From NCBI GenBank assembly GCA_903938485.1, contig CAJADF010000049.1:1-64000 (forward strand): a stretch of DNA of 64,000 nucleotides. Reading direction: 5' to 3'. Source of the stretch: an uncultured Methylococcaceae bacterium (lineage in GTDB: Bacteria > Pseudomonadota > Gammaproteobacteria > Methylococcales > Methylomonadaceae). The notes under the pieces were generated by a model. It saw only the letters and a list, made by a program, of their open reading frames with translations. It had not been told where the DNA came from and did not search any database. Below, in pieces: positions 26,420 to 35,792 of this stretch (the first letter of the stretch is position 1; each line of letters begins with the position of its first letter). Made by a program: the position numbers and the translations under genes.

Positions 26420-27676
26420 ATGAAATCACTTAGATGCTTAACATTGATATCTTTACTATCAATTTCAATACCGTCTTTAAGTCTTGAATTAGGTTCTGAT
26501 AATGAATTGGCAACAATTCTTAATGTTAACAATGCTGAGAGATTATTATTGGTCGGCTTTCCTGACCAATCCATGAATAGATCACAAAATGCCGCCGCCT
26601 CTTCATATCGACACAGAGGCAGCTATCAAAGCACTAGCTGGAGCAAGCGTATTTCTGACGAAATTGCTGATGAATATAGCATTCAGAAACTTGCAGAATG
26701 GCCTATGACTGAAATAGGCGTTCACTGTATCGTCTATTTAGTACCCTCCAATAAATCTGTCCCCGAAGTTGTTGGAAAACTGACTCAAAACTCAAATATC
26801 AGCATTGTACAAAATATGCACTTGTACAAAACACAAGCCAATGCACATGATGACCCCTATCTAAAATTGCAATCAAATTTACGTGATATGCAAATTGATG
26901 AAGCGCACAATATTTCATCTGGAAAAAATATCACAATTGCTATGATTGATACTGGTGTTGACTTAAATCACCCAGATTTAACAGATCAAATCACTAAGCA
27001 CGAGAATTTTTCAGCTAGCATTTCAAATGGATTTGAAAATGATCAGCATGGCACTGCCATCGCAGGCATCATGGTTGCAAAGCAAAATAATAAAACAGGT
27101 ATTGTTGGAATTGCACCTGACGCAAAAGTAATTGCGTACAAATCTTGCTGGCCAGCCAAAGAAAATAGCATGGAAGCAATATGTAATAGTTTCACACTCT
27201 CTTTAGCCATTAACAGTGCCATTAAATCAGGCGCAAAAATATTAAACATGAGCTTAGGTGGCCCTAAAGATGCATTTTTAGAAGAGCTACTTAAAAAAGC
27301 ACAAGAAGATGGGATCATAATTGTGGCTGCTGATGAAGGTGCTGATAAAAAAGAAATTAGGTTTCCTGCTTCGTTATCTGGCGTAATAGGTGTTCAAAGT
27401 GCAAAATCTGGTATTGATTTATCTGGAATATCTGCACCGGGTGTTAAAATCCTAACAACTTTACCGCATGGTACATACGATTTTATATCTGGAAGCTCTA
27501 TAGCAACGGCAGAAGTTTCGGGTGTAATTGCATTATTAATGCAACTAAAACCGGACCTAACATTTGCAGAAGCTAAATCTATTTTAGAAAAATCATCTGT
27601 TAACACCGGCACATTCAATGGAATTAATGCCAATTTAGCTGTATCTAATTTATGTAAAACAACTCATTGTTCTTAA
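26420..27676 (+). CDS. Secreted subtilase-family (S8) protease, altered oxyanion-hole position
   Basis: From ATG 26420 the product is 418 aa. It has a signal peptide (about 1-22), a prodomain-like region (about 85-137), and a subtilase domain with Asp177 in MIDTGVDLNHPDL, His210 in DQHGTAIAGI and Ser360 in SGSSIATAEVSG. Where subtilases usually have AAGNxG, this one reads VAADEGAD. The oxyanion-hole Asn thus seems replaced by Asp305, which may lower or alter activity. The start lies 2 bp after the anti-sigma stop codon, indicating co-expression. The substrate is unknown; the anti-sigma factor is an obvious candidate. Confidence 0.85.
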   Translation: MKSLRCLTLISLLSISIPSLSLELGSDNELATILNVNNAERLLLVGFPDQSMNRSQNAAASSYRHRGSYQSTSWSKRISDEIADEYSIQKLAEWPMTEIGVHCIVYLVPSNKSVPEVVGKLTQNSNISIVQNMHLYKTQANAHDDPYLKLQSNLRDMQIDEAHNISSGKNITIAMIDTGVDLNHPDLTDQITKHENFSASISNGFENDQHGTAIAGIMVAKQNNKTGIVGIAPDAKVIAYKSCWPAKENSMEAICNSFTLSLAINSAIKSGAKILNMSLGGPKDAFLEELLKKAQEDGIIIVAADEGADKKEIRFPASLSGVIGVQSAKSGIDLSGISAPGVKILTTLPHGTYDFISGSSIATAEVSGVIALLMQLKPDLTFAEAKSILEKSSVNTGTFNGINANLAVSNLCKTTHCS

Positions 27677-27687
27677 TTTAGTTGGCT

Positions 27688-29229
27688 ATGACAGGAAGTT
27701 GGCCAAATTCAAAAAACAAAAAATTATCCGTTGTCAGCAATAAAAGCTCAAATTTAATCACCTTATTAACGGCGGTCATAATAATTTCTGGATGTACTCT
27801 AGGCCCTGACTTTAAAAGCCCATCTTTACCAGAATCAGAAAATTACTTTGAAAAACCATCTTCAGAAATAATCACTACAGTTAAACCATCATTTGGACCT
27901 GCTCAAACTATATCCTTAAGCAAAGATATTGAAACACAATGGTGGCGTGTATTTAAGTCTTCAAGACTGACTAATCTAATCGAAAAAGCGCTAAAGAAAA
28001 ATCCAGATTTACAATCCGCTTTATCGGCTTTGCATAGAGCACAAGAAAACACTATTGCTATGCAGGGTTCATTGTTCCCTGCCTTAGACCTCGTCACAAG
28101 AAGCACCGCACAAAAAATTTCCGGCGCTCAATTTGGTAATCCCAACTTCCCTGGGTCTACTTACGCTGTTTCTAGCGGTTCAGTCCAAGTTGCCTACAGC
28201 TTGGATGTATTTGGCGCGATTAAACGCCAAATCGAAAGTTTTGAAGCCATTGAAGAATATCAACATTTTCAACTGGAAGGTGCTTACTTAACAATAACAA
28301 CAAACGTTGTTACAACAGTTATACAAGCAGCAACACTTACAACGCAAATTAGTGCCACCGAAGCTATTATAAAATCAAAAGAACGGCAAATTGATTTAGT
28401 CAATCAACAATTCAATTTGGGTAGCGTTTCAAAATCTAATATATTAGCTTTGCAATCTAGCTTAGAAAAAACCCGTACTACACTGCCTCAACTTCAACAA
28501 CAGCTAGCAAAAACGCATCATAAACTTAGCAACCTAACGGGTGATGCACCGAATATAATTTTAGAAACCCCATTTGATTTAGAAGAAATACAGTTACCTG
28601 AAAACTTACCGTTGAGCTTACCTTCTAAACTGATAAAACAAAGACCCGATATTAGAGCTCAGGAGTCATTATTGCATGATGCCAATGCTCAAATTGGAGT
28701 CACTACAGCACAACTGTTACCAGATTTTACGATCAGTGCAAATCTAGGCACAATCGCCACACGCGCCGCTGATTTATTTGTACCCGGCAGTCTTATTTGG
28801 ACGGTTGGTGGTAATATTATGCAACCTATTTTTCATGGAGGCGCGCTTATACATAAACGTCGCGCTGCAATTGCTGCTTATGAACAAGCTGCAACACATT
28901 ACAAAAGCACGGTATTGCAAGCCTTACAAAATGTCGCCGACTGCTTAACAGCATTAGAATTCGACGCAATTGAACTTCAATCACAAGACAACGCTTTAAA
29001 AGCAGCAAAAGATGATCTCGACCTAACCAAAAATCAGTTCCAATTAGGCGCCATTAACTATTTATCGTTACTCAATGCCGAGCAGAATTATCAAACGGCA
29101 TTAATTGGCCAAATATCAGCAAAATCGATGAGATTCATTGACACAGCCCTACTATTCCAAGCTTTGGGTGGTGGCTGGTGGAAACAAACTGATTTATTAT
29201 CTGACGCTTTAAAAACTCAGCATCAATAA
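27688..29229 (+). CDS. RND efflux outer-membrane lipoprotein (NodT/OprM type)
   Basis: This is the outer-membrane channel of a tripartite efflux pump. From ATG 27688 the product is 513 aa with a lipoprotein signal ending ISGC (Cys36), followed by TLGPDFKSP, the standard opening of OprM/NodT proteins. Two TolC-type repeats follow, with QQFNLGSVSKSNILALQSSLEKTR-like and NQFQLGAINYLSLLNAEQNY-like helices. The start is 11 bp after the subtilase stop codon, so it probably belongs to the same transcript. The adaptor gene follows after 51 bp. Confidence 0.93.
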   Translation: MTGSWPNSKNKKLSVVSNKSSNLITLLTAVIIISGCTLGPDFKSPSLPESENYFEKPSSEIITTVKPSFGPAQTISLSKDIETQWWRVFKSSRLTNLIEKALKKNPDLQSALSALHRAQENTIAMQGSLFPALDLVTRSTAQKISGAQFGNPNFPGSTYAVSSGSVQVAYSLDVFGAIKRQIESFEAIEEYQHFQLEGAYLTITTNVVTTVIQAATLTTQISATEAIIKSKERQIDLVNQQFNLGSVSKSNILALQSSLEKTRTTLPQLQQQLAKTHHKLSNLTGDAPNIILETPFDLEEIQLPENLPLSLPSKLIKQRPDIRAQESLLHDANAQIGVTTAQLLPDFTISANLGTIATRAADLFVPGSLIWTVGGNIMQPIFHGGALIHKRRAAIAAYEQAATHYKSTVLQALQNVADCLTALEFDAIELQSQDNALKAAKDDLDLTKNQFQLGAINYLSLLNAEQNYQTALIGQISAKSMRFIDTALLFQALGGGWWKQTDLLSDALKTQHQ

Positions 29230-29280
29230 TCAACGTCAAAAAGACACTTAAAACCAGCTTCCAATGGGATAGGACCAAAC

Positions 29281-30411
29281 ATGATTAAACGCATGATCAT
29301 TATGCTAACAATAGTCGGTCTAATATTGATCGGTATATTTGGCTTTATAAATTTTAAAGCTCGAATGATCAAACAATACATGTCTGCTCAGGGCGAACCG
29401 CTGCAAACAGTATCTACAACAACGGCCAATTATTCAAAATGGACTTCAATGTTAGACACTGTTGCAACGCTTAAAGCCGCACAAGGCATTAATATAAGCG
29501 CTGAAGTATCTGGTATGGTTGCAGAAATCTACTTTGAGGAAGGTGAGACGGTCACAAAAGGGACTCCTATAATACAACTACGTGACCACGACGACAAAGC
29601 TAAACTTGAAGCATTAAAGGCAACTGCAGAACTTACTAAAACCACTTACAATCGAGATTTAGCTCAATTTAATATTAATGCCATTAGCAAACAAACACTT
29701 GATATTGACAAAGCAAACGTAGATATCGCGAATGCAAACATTTCCCAACAACAAGCGATTGTTAATAAAAAACTAATCCTTGCTCCTTTTTCAGGTAAAC
29801 TCGGAATTCGACTTATAGACATAGGCCAATATATAGAACCCGGTACACCTATAACTACATTACAAGACTTAGATACCATTTTTGTAGACTTTTACCTACC
29901 GCAACAAGCATTAAGTAGATTAAAAATTGGTCAAAAAGTCACTATTCAAACTGATTCATTTCCAAATCAAGAGTTTATAGCTGAAATTAAGGTTATTAAT
30001 CCTAAAATTGAGGTTAATACACGCAATATCAGCATTCGAGCCGCACTAAAAAATCAACATTTTAAATTGTTACCCGGCATGTACGTCACTATAAAAATCA
30101 ATTTGAATACAGATAAACAAATAATCACCCTACCGAGAACAGCCATTAGCTTTAATGCTTTTGGGGCTCATATTTATCGCATAGAAAACAACAACAAAGA
30201 TAAAAAAGACCCCACAAATTTAATTGCCAAACAAAGTACAATTACTACAGGTGAAACAAGAGGTGACCAAATAGCCATCCTTAGTGGTGTTAAAGAGGGG
30301 GACATTATTGTAACCACGGGTCAAATAAAATTACATAATGGTTCACCCGTCAGAATTGACAACTCAATACAACCCCTAAACGAAGCGACACCTCAACCTA
30401 TTGATCAATAA
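29281..30411 (+). CDS. RND efflux periplasmic adaptor (membrane fusion protein)
   Basis: The adaptor links the inner-membrane pump to the outer-membrane channel. The 376-aa product has one N-terminal membrane anchor (about residues 5-24), a lipoyl half-motif (GMVAEIYFEEGETVTKGTPIIQL, in part), a short helical hairpin, a second half-motif IVNKKLILAPFSGKLGIRL, and a beta-barrel region containing IFVDFYLPQQALSRLKIGQKV. No lipobox is seen. It is placed between the outer-membrane and pump genes, with 6 bp to the pump. Confidence 0.93.
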   Translation: MIKRMIIMLTIVGLILIGIFGFINFKARMIKQYMSAQGEPLQTVSTTTANYSKWTSMLDTVATLKAAQGINISAEVSGMVAEIYFEEGETVTKGTPIIQLRDHDDKAKLEALKATAELTKTTYNRDLAQFNINAISKQTLDIDKANVDIANANISQQQAIVNKKLILAPFSGKLGIRLIDIGQYIEPGTPITTLQDLDTIFVDFYLPQQALSRLKIGQKVTIQTDSFPNQEFIAEIKVINPKIEVNTRNISIRAALKNQHFKLLPGMYVTIKINLNTDKQIITLPRTAISFNAFGAHIYRIENNNKDKKDPTNLIAKQSTITTGETRGDQIAILSGVKEGDIIVTTGQIKLHNGSPVRIDNSIQPLNEATPQPIDQ

Positions 30412-30417
30412 TAAGCC

Positions 30418-33400
30418 ATGAATTTTACCGATATTTTTATCCGTAGACCCATACTGGCCACAGTTGTCAGTATGATGTTACTAGTACTGGGCTTACGAGC
30501 ACTAACTGAACTTCCTGTTCTACAATATCCTCGCACAGAAAACGCAGTGGTCACAATCACAACCGCTTATTATGGTGCTGATCCTGACATTATCGCCGGT
30601 TTTATTACTACACCTCTTGAAAACAAGATCGCTCAAGCCAATGGCATTGACTATATAAGTTCAACTAGCCACAACAGCCTCAGTACCATCACAGCAAACC
30701 TCCGCTTAAATTTTGACCCCAATAAGGCGCTCACAGAGATTAATACTAAAGTTAATGCCGTCTTAAACCAACTCCCACCTGAAGCCCAAACACCCGTTTT
30801 AAGTGTTAAAATTGGCCAAGATATTGACGCTATGTATATTGGATTTTCTAGCGATGTAATACCCGCCAACAAGATAACAGATTATCTAATACGCTCAGTT
30901 CAACCTAGATTACAAGGCATTGAAGGCATCCAAACAGCTGAATTACTGGGTGCTAAAAACTTCTCTTTGCGGGCTTGGCTAGATCCTAATAAACTTACCG
31001 CCTATGCACTGACTTCAAGCGACGTAAGTACTGCACTCACTAAAAACAATTACATCGCAGGCTTAGGAACCACTAAAGGTCAAATGGTACAAGTCAACTT
31101 AACGGCCTCAACCAGTTTACATTCTGTTAATGAATTTGAAAACTTAATTATTAAACAAGAAAATGGTGCCATTATTCGTTTAAAAGATGTCGCAAATGTC
31201 ACACTAGGTGCTGATGAATATGAATCGAGTGTCTCTTTCGATGGTAATAAAGCGGTATATATTGGGCTTCAAGTAGCTTCAAACTCTAATTTACTTGAAG
31301 TCATAGCAAGAGTAAGAAAGGTTTTCCCAGAAATTCAAGAACAGCTACCCAATGATATTAGTGGAAAAATTGTTTACGACTCAACTAAATTTGTAGATAG
31401 CTCAATTCATGAGGTGATTCATACTTTAATTGAAGCTTTATTAATTGTAACTTTAGTAGTTTTTTCTTTTTTAGGCTCACCCAGATCAGTACTAATACCT
31501 GTTATTGCTATCCCTTTATCACTCATCGGCACATTCACTATAATGTTGTTGTTAGGGTTTTCAATTAATCTGTTGACATTATTAGCACTCGTATTGGCTA
31601 TTGGGTTAGTGGTCGACGATGCCATTATTGTAGTTGAAAACGTAAACCGCCATCTAGAAGATGGCATGCAACCATTGCAAGCTTCTCTATTGGCAGCTAA
31701 AGAATTAACGGGGCCAATTATCGCAATGACTATTGTGTTGATTGCCGTTTATGTGCCTGTAGGATTTCAAGATGGCCTTACCGGCGCATTATTTTCAGAA
31801 TTTGCATTTACCGTTGTTGCTGCAGTCACAGTTTCTGCCATTGTGGCACTCACATTATCCCCTATGATGTGTTCAAAACTTTTAAAAGAACATACTCATG
31901 ATCGAAGTGGCTGGGAAGAACGTCTGGTTGATTCCATTGATAAGCAGGTCTTAAAATTACAGAAAACTTATGCTAGCAGCCTCCAAAGCACTTTAAATTA
32001 TTTACCCGTTACGGGCGTATTTGCCTTAATTATTCTATCCAGTATTTATTTTTTATATACCAGTTCAAATAGAGAATTAGCGCCTCAAGAAGACCAAGGT
32101 GTCATTATTACTATGGCTACTTCAGCACCCGATGCAAGTTTAGAACAACGATTAGTCTACGCAGATCAAGTTTATAAAAAATTCATACAACACACAGAAA
32201 CAGATCATGTTTTTCAACTAAATAGTCCAGGACAATCTATTGCCGGCACAGTGCTTAAACCCTGGAGTGAGCGGAAACTAAAGGCCAATGAACTTCAACC
32301 AATCATTCAAGAAGAAATGAATAGTATTGCAGGGGTGCGAGTCGCAGCATTCCAACCCCCTCCACTACCGGGAAGTAGCGGTTTACCCATTCAATTTGTT
32401 ATTGAAAGTTCAGGATCATTTGCTGAGTTAAACGCAGTAGCTCAACAATTTATTCAAGAGGCTCAATCCAGTGGCCGCTTTATATTTCTTGATAAAGATT
32501 TAAAATTTGACCAACCTCAAGCAGAACTTATTATTGATAGAGATAAAGCAGCCCTTTTAGGTTTAAGTATGCAAGACGTTGGTTCATCCTTAGCGTCGAT
32601 TTTAGGCGGTGGATACGTCAATTACTTTAGTATGTCGGGACGATCATACAAAGTTATACCTCAAGCTCAGCAGATTTTCCGTTTAAATGAAGATCAATTA
32701 CTCAATTATCATATACGAGTTGCAGATGGAAGTACCGTAGCTCTTTCAACTATTGCAAATATCAGTACTAAAACAGTTCCTCAATCATTAAATCATTTTC
32801 AACAAGTTAATGCGGTAGTAATTTCAGGTGTACCTTTTCCAGGTGTTACAGTTGGAGATGCACTTAACTCCCTTAAAGATCTCGCAGCAAAATCACTGCC
32901 ACTCACTTATACTGTAGACTATGCTGGCCAATCAAGACAACTTGAGCAAGAATCAAGTGGCTTTATATTTACCTTCGCTTTTGCTTTGATTATTATATTT
33001 TTAGCGTTATCCGCTCAATTTGAAAGCTTCAGGGATCCTTTAATTATTCTAGTGTCAGTTCCCATGTCTATTGCAGGTGCACTTATATTCATCGCATTAG
33101 GCATTGGGAATGCTACTTTAAACATTTATACAGAAGTTGGTTTAGTGACCCTAATGGGGCTAATTAGCAAGCATGGAATTCTAATCGTTGAATTTGCAAA
33201 CATAAAGCAAAAAGAAGGTATGAGCAAAAGAGCGGCGATTGAAAAAGCTGCAACCATAAGATTAAGACCCATCTTAATGACCACCGCTGCAATGGTTTTA
33301 GGCGTATTACCGTTAATTTTTGCAAGTGGTGCGGGAGCTGTATCTCGCTTTAATATAGGAATAGTTATCGCCTCGGGTATTGCAATAGGGACCTTATTTA

Positions 33401-33462
33401 CTTTATTTGTGGTACCAGCCGTATATCTTTTAATAGGCGAAAATCATAATAAGTTAGAATAA
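30418..33462 (+). CDS. RND-family proton-driven efflux pump (HAE-1 type)
   Basis: This is the inner-membrane pump of the tripartite system, normally a trimer driven by proton flow. The 1014-aa product has the two-fold RND layout: first membrane helix after FIRRPILATVVSMM, a large periplasmic loop, helices 2-6 at about 330-480, then the same again. The proton-relay pair Asp400-Asp401 lies in GLVVDDAIIVVENV. Sequence style resembles AcrB/MexB-like hydrophobe exporters. The substrate cannot be read from the sequence. The operon appears to start at the ECF sigma gene. Confidence 0.95.
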   Translation: MNFTDIFIRRPILATVVSMMLLVLGLRALTELPVLQYPRTENAVVTITTAYYGADPDIIAGFITTPLENKIAQANGIDYISSTSHNSLSTITANLRLNFDPNKALTEINTKVNAVLNQLPPEAQTPVLSVKIGQDIDAMYIGFSSDVIPANKITDYLIRSVQPRLQGIEGIQTAELLGAKNFSLRAWLDPNKLTAYALTSSDVSTALTKNNYIAGLGTTKGQMVQVNLTASTSLHSVNEFENLIIKQENGAIIRLKDVANVTLGADEYESSVSFDGNKAVYIGLQVASNSNLLEVIARVRKVFPEIQEQLPNDISGKIVYDSTKFVDSSIHEVIHTLIEALLIVTLVVFSFLGSPRSVLIPVIAIPLSLIGTFTIMLLLGFSINLLTLLALVLAIGLVVDDAIIVVENVNRHLEDGMQPLQASLLAAKELTGPIIAMTIVLIAVYVPVGFQDGLTGALFSEFAFTVVAAVTVSAIVALTLSPMMCSKLLKEHTHDRSGWEERLVDSIDKQVLKLQKTYASSLQSTLNYLPVTGVFALIILSSIYFLYTSSNRELAPQEDQGVIITMATSAPDASLEQRLVYADQVYKKFIQHTETDHVFQLNSPGQSIAGTVLKPWSERKLKANELQPIIQEEMNSIAGVRVAAFQPPPLPGSSGLPIQFVIESSGSFAELNAVAQQFIQEAQSSGRFIFLDKDLKFDQPQAELIIDRDKAALLGLSMQDVGSSLASILGGGYVNYFSMSGRSYKVIPQAQQIFRLNEDQLLNYHIRVADGSTVALSTIANISTKTVPQSLNHFQQVNAVVISGVPFPGVTVGDALNSLKDLAAKSLPLTYTVDYAGQSRQLEQESSGFIFTFAFALIIIFLALSAQFESFRDPLIILVSVPMSIAGALIFIALGIGNATLNIYTEVGLVTLMGLISKHGILIVEFANIKQKEGMSKRAAIEKAATIRLRPILMTTAAMVLGVLPLIFASGAGAVSRFNIGIVIASGIAIGTLFTLFVVPAVYLLIGENHNKLE

Positions 33463-33650
33463 AATAAGGAATAATTAATTATTTAAAGATATAATTACTT
33501 TAATAAAAATTAATTGTTTATATAAAATGCTGTAACCTTGATTTTTACTCAGAAAATACAATTAATTACCAACCATCAAACCTCCGAAGATTCAAACAAA
33601 CATAGATCAATTGATTTATTTGTTATCTTAATCGACCTAGGATATTAATT

Positions 33651-34928
33651 TTGTATAAAAAAAATTCATTACTGATAATAGCGTATTTTTTTTCGTTAAA
33701 TCCAGCTATTGCAGAAAGAACAAATGTAGATAGACAAACTGCCCAATATTTGCAACAAGGAAAATACCTTAGTTCTTTTCTTGTACTTCCTAGTTTTGAT
33801 ATATCTGAACAATACAATTCTAATATTTTTTATACAGATAAATCAAATACAACCAACCCACCTAAAAGTAGTTATGTCACTCACTATCGACCTGGATTAA
33901 TTGCACAATCAAATTGGAACAGACACGCCCTCCAGGTAAACTTTGACGCTGATATAGCGCAGTACGACATACTACCTAAACAAACTGATTATAATGATTT
34001 TCATAACTCTCTTAAAGGTAGACTAGATGTGGTTAGAGATAGTCATTTTGACGGCTCTTTAGCTTACAACAGCATTCATGAGAACAGATACTCACCGGAT
34101 CAAACCAATGGTAAAGGTCCTACTTTTTATAGTAATTCAATTATCGATACATTCTATACACATAAACTAAACCGTTTATCTTTTAACGGTGGCATTAACG
34201 CTCAAGATTACACTTATCAAGATGTACCCACCTCTACAAATTTGATTTTAAAAATGAGCACACGAAGTCACAAAGAATATCTGCCATCACTCAGAATAGG
34301 ATATGAAATACAACCTGGTTATGAAGCGTTCGTAAAAGTGTTATACAAACAAGCTCAATACGATCAAAAAGTACTGACCAACGGTTCTGGTATAGCTTAT
34401 GACCGTAATTCAACTGGTTATAATTTTTTAGGTGGTATGGCATTTGATTTAACTGATTTACTCAGCTCTGATGTCTCTTTTGGTTATATTGAACGTAGTT
34501 ATGTTGACACTCGTCTACCGACTATTGCCGGTATTAATGGATTTATTAACTTAAAATGGAGACCTACCATGCTATCGACTATTAGCGGAAAAGTGAGTCG
34601 AGATATAAATGAAACTACACAAGCGGGAGTATCAGGTGTATTAGCAACCAGTTTTGGTTTAGATATTGATCATGAACTTCTTCGAAACTTGCATCTGTTG
34701 GCCGGCGGAAATTTTGCTAATAATGCCTATCAAGGAACCCCTATTGATTACAATCATCAAAATAAACGCACCGATAATCTCTATGGAATAAATATCGGTA
34801 GTAAATATCTACTAAATAGATACTTTTCAACTGATATCGCCTACACATTCCAAAATAGAAGCTCCAATTATAGCAACGGCAGTTATCAAGGTGACATATT
34901 CATGATTAACATCAGAGGTCAATATTAA
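33651..34928 (+). CDS. Outer-membrane beta-barrel protein of a polysaccharide export locus
   Basis: The 425-aa product begins at a TTG with AGGA about 9 nt upstream. It has a signal peptide ending near AIA (about 19-21) and then a long run of alternating amphipathic strands rich in Tyr, Asn and Ser, ending in Gln-Tyr, as outer-membrane barrels do. It resembles the putative beta-barrel porin 2 group often encoded beside exopolysaccharide export genes. That matches the Wza- and Wzc-like genes that follow. Its role as the secretion pore or an associated porin is inferred from context. Confidence 0.75.
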   Translation: MYKKNSLLIIAYFFSLNPAIAERTNVDRQTAQYLQQGKYLSSFLVLPSFDISEQYNSNIFYTDKSNTTNPPKSSYVTHYRPGLIAQSNWNRHALQVNFDADIAQYDILPKQTDYNDFHNSLKGRLDVVRDSHFDGSLAYNSIHENRYSPDQTNGKGPTFYSNSIIDTFYTHKLNRLSFNGGINAQDYTYQDVPTSTNLILKMSTRSHKEYLPSLRIGYEIQPGYEAFVKVLYKQAQYDQKVLTNGSGIAYDRNSTGYNFLGGMAFDLTDLLSSDVSFGYIERSYVDTRLPTIAGINGFINLKWRPTMLSTISGKVSRDINETTQAGVSGVLATSFGLDIDHELLRNLHLLAGGNFANNAYQGTPIDYNHQNKRTDNLYGINIGSKYLLNRYFSTDIAYTFQNRSSNYSNGSYQGDIFMINIRGQY

Positions 34929-35158
34929 CGTAAATATGCAAAACAATTATGGTGATAGGTAATATTCAACATAAGCAAAATAACAATAAAAAACTTTAGT
35001 AGTTTATTTTTATTTAAATCAGTTAAAATAAGCCGTTGCATAATTTAACTCAAGCAATCAACTATCTAACATCCATTAATTATTGAAGATTAAATTACTC
35101 AAAACTGCTTCAATGGGTCACTATAGCCCTTTTAAATCGTCAATTTTTGTGAGAAACA

Positions 35159-35737
35159 ATGCGTATTAAGCCAAGTCATACAATTTTAGTGCTAATTTTA
35201 TCGGTATTTACCTTTAAGGGTATAGTTTCTGCTGATGAATCTAAAGAAAACACATCCTACAGCCGATTAACTGATAACCAAGAATATCAGCTAGGGTCTG
35301 GTGATTTAATAAAAATCACCGTTTTTAATCAAGAAGAATTGTCTGGCGAATACACAATCAATGGTGCAGGTAAAATTGCCCTACCCCTGATTGGCGATAT
35401 AGAAACTAAAGACTTAACTGTAAAACAAGTTGAAGAGAAAATTGCTAATAAACTAAAACCAGATTATTTATTAAACCCAAAAGTTAACGTGCAAGTACTG
35501 AATTATCGGCCTTTCTATATAATTGGTGAAGTTAAAGAGCCTCAGTCTTACCCTTATGTTGATGGCATGACGTATCTTAACGCTGTAGCTATCGCGGGGG
35601 GATTTACTTATAGGGCAAAAGAAGATCATGTCATGGTAGTAAGAATGAAAGACCCTAAAAAACAGGAAATACGATTAAACATGGATGAAAAAGTAATGCC
35701 AGGGGATGTTATTAGAGTAGACGAACGATTTTTCTAA
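35159..35737 (+). CDS. Polysaccharide export protein, Wza/SLBB type (short)
   Basis: The 192-aa product has a signal peptide ending near VSA (about 23-25), a polysaccharide-export domain (YQLGSGDLIKITVFNQEELS at about 40-59, then GKIALPLIGDIE) and one SLBB domain (RPFYIIGEVKEPQSYPYVDG). It would form the periplasmic and outer-membrane conduit for an exported polysaccharide. It is much shorter than Wza and has no lipobox cysteine, so it probably relies on a separate pore, perhaps the barrel protein just upstream. The kinase-copolymerase gene follows 55 bp later. Confidence 0.92.
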   Translation: MRIKPSHTILVLILSVFTFKGIVSADESKENTSYSRLTDNQEYQLGSGDLIKITVFNQEELSGEYTINGAGKIALPLIGDIETKDLTVKQVEEKIANKLKPDYLLNPKVNVQVLNYRPFYIIGEVKEPQSYPYVDGMTYLNAVAIAGGFTYRAKEDHVMVVRMKDPKKQEIRLNMDEKVMPGDVIRVDERFF

Positions 35738-35792
35738 AACCTGTCAAACCACATTCATATTATCAACCTTTATTAATTAATTCGAGCCTACT

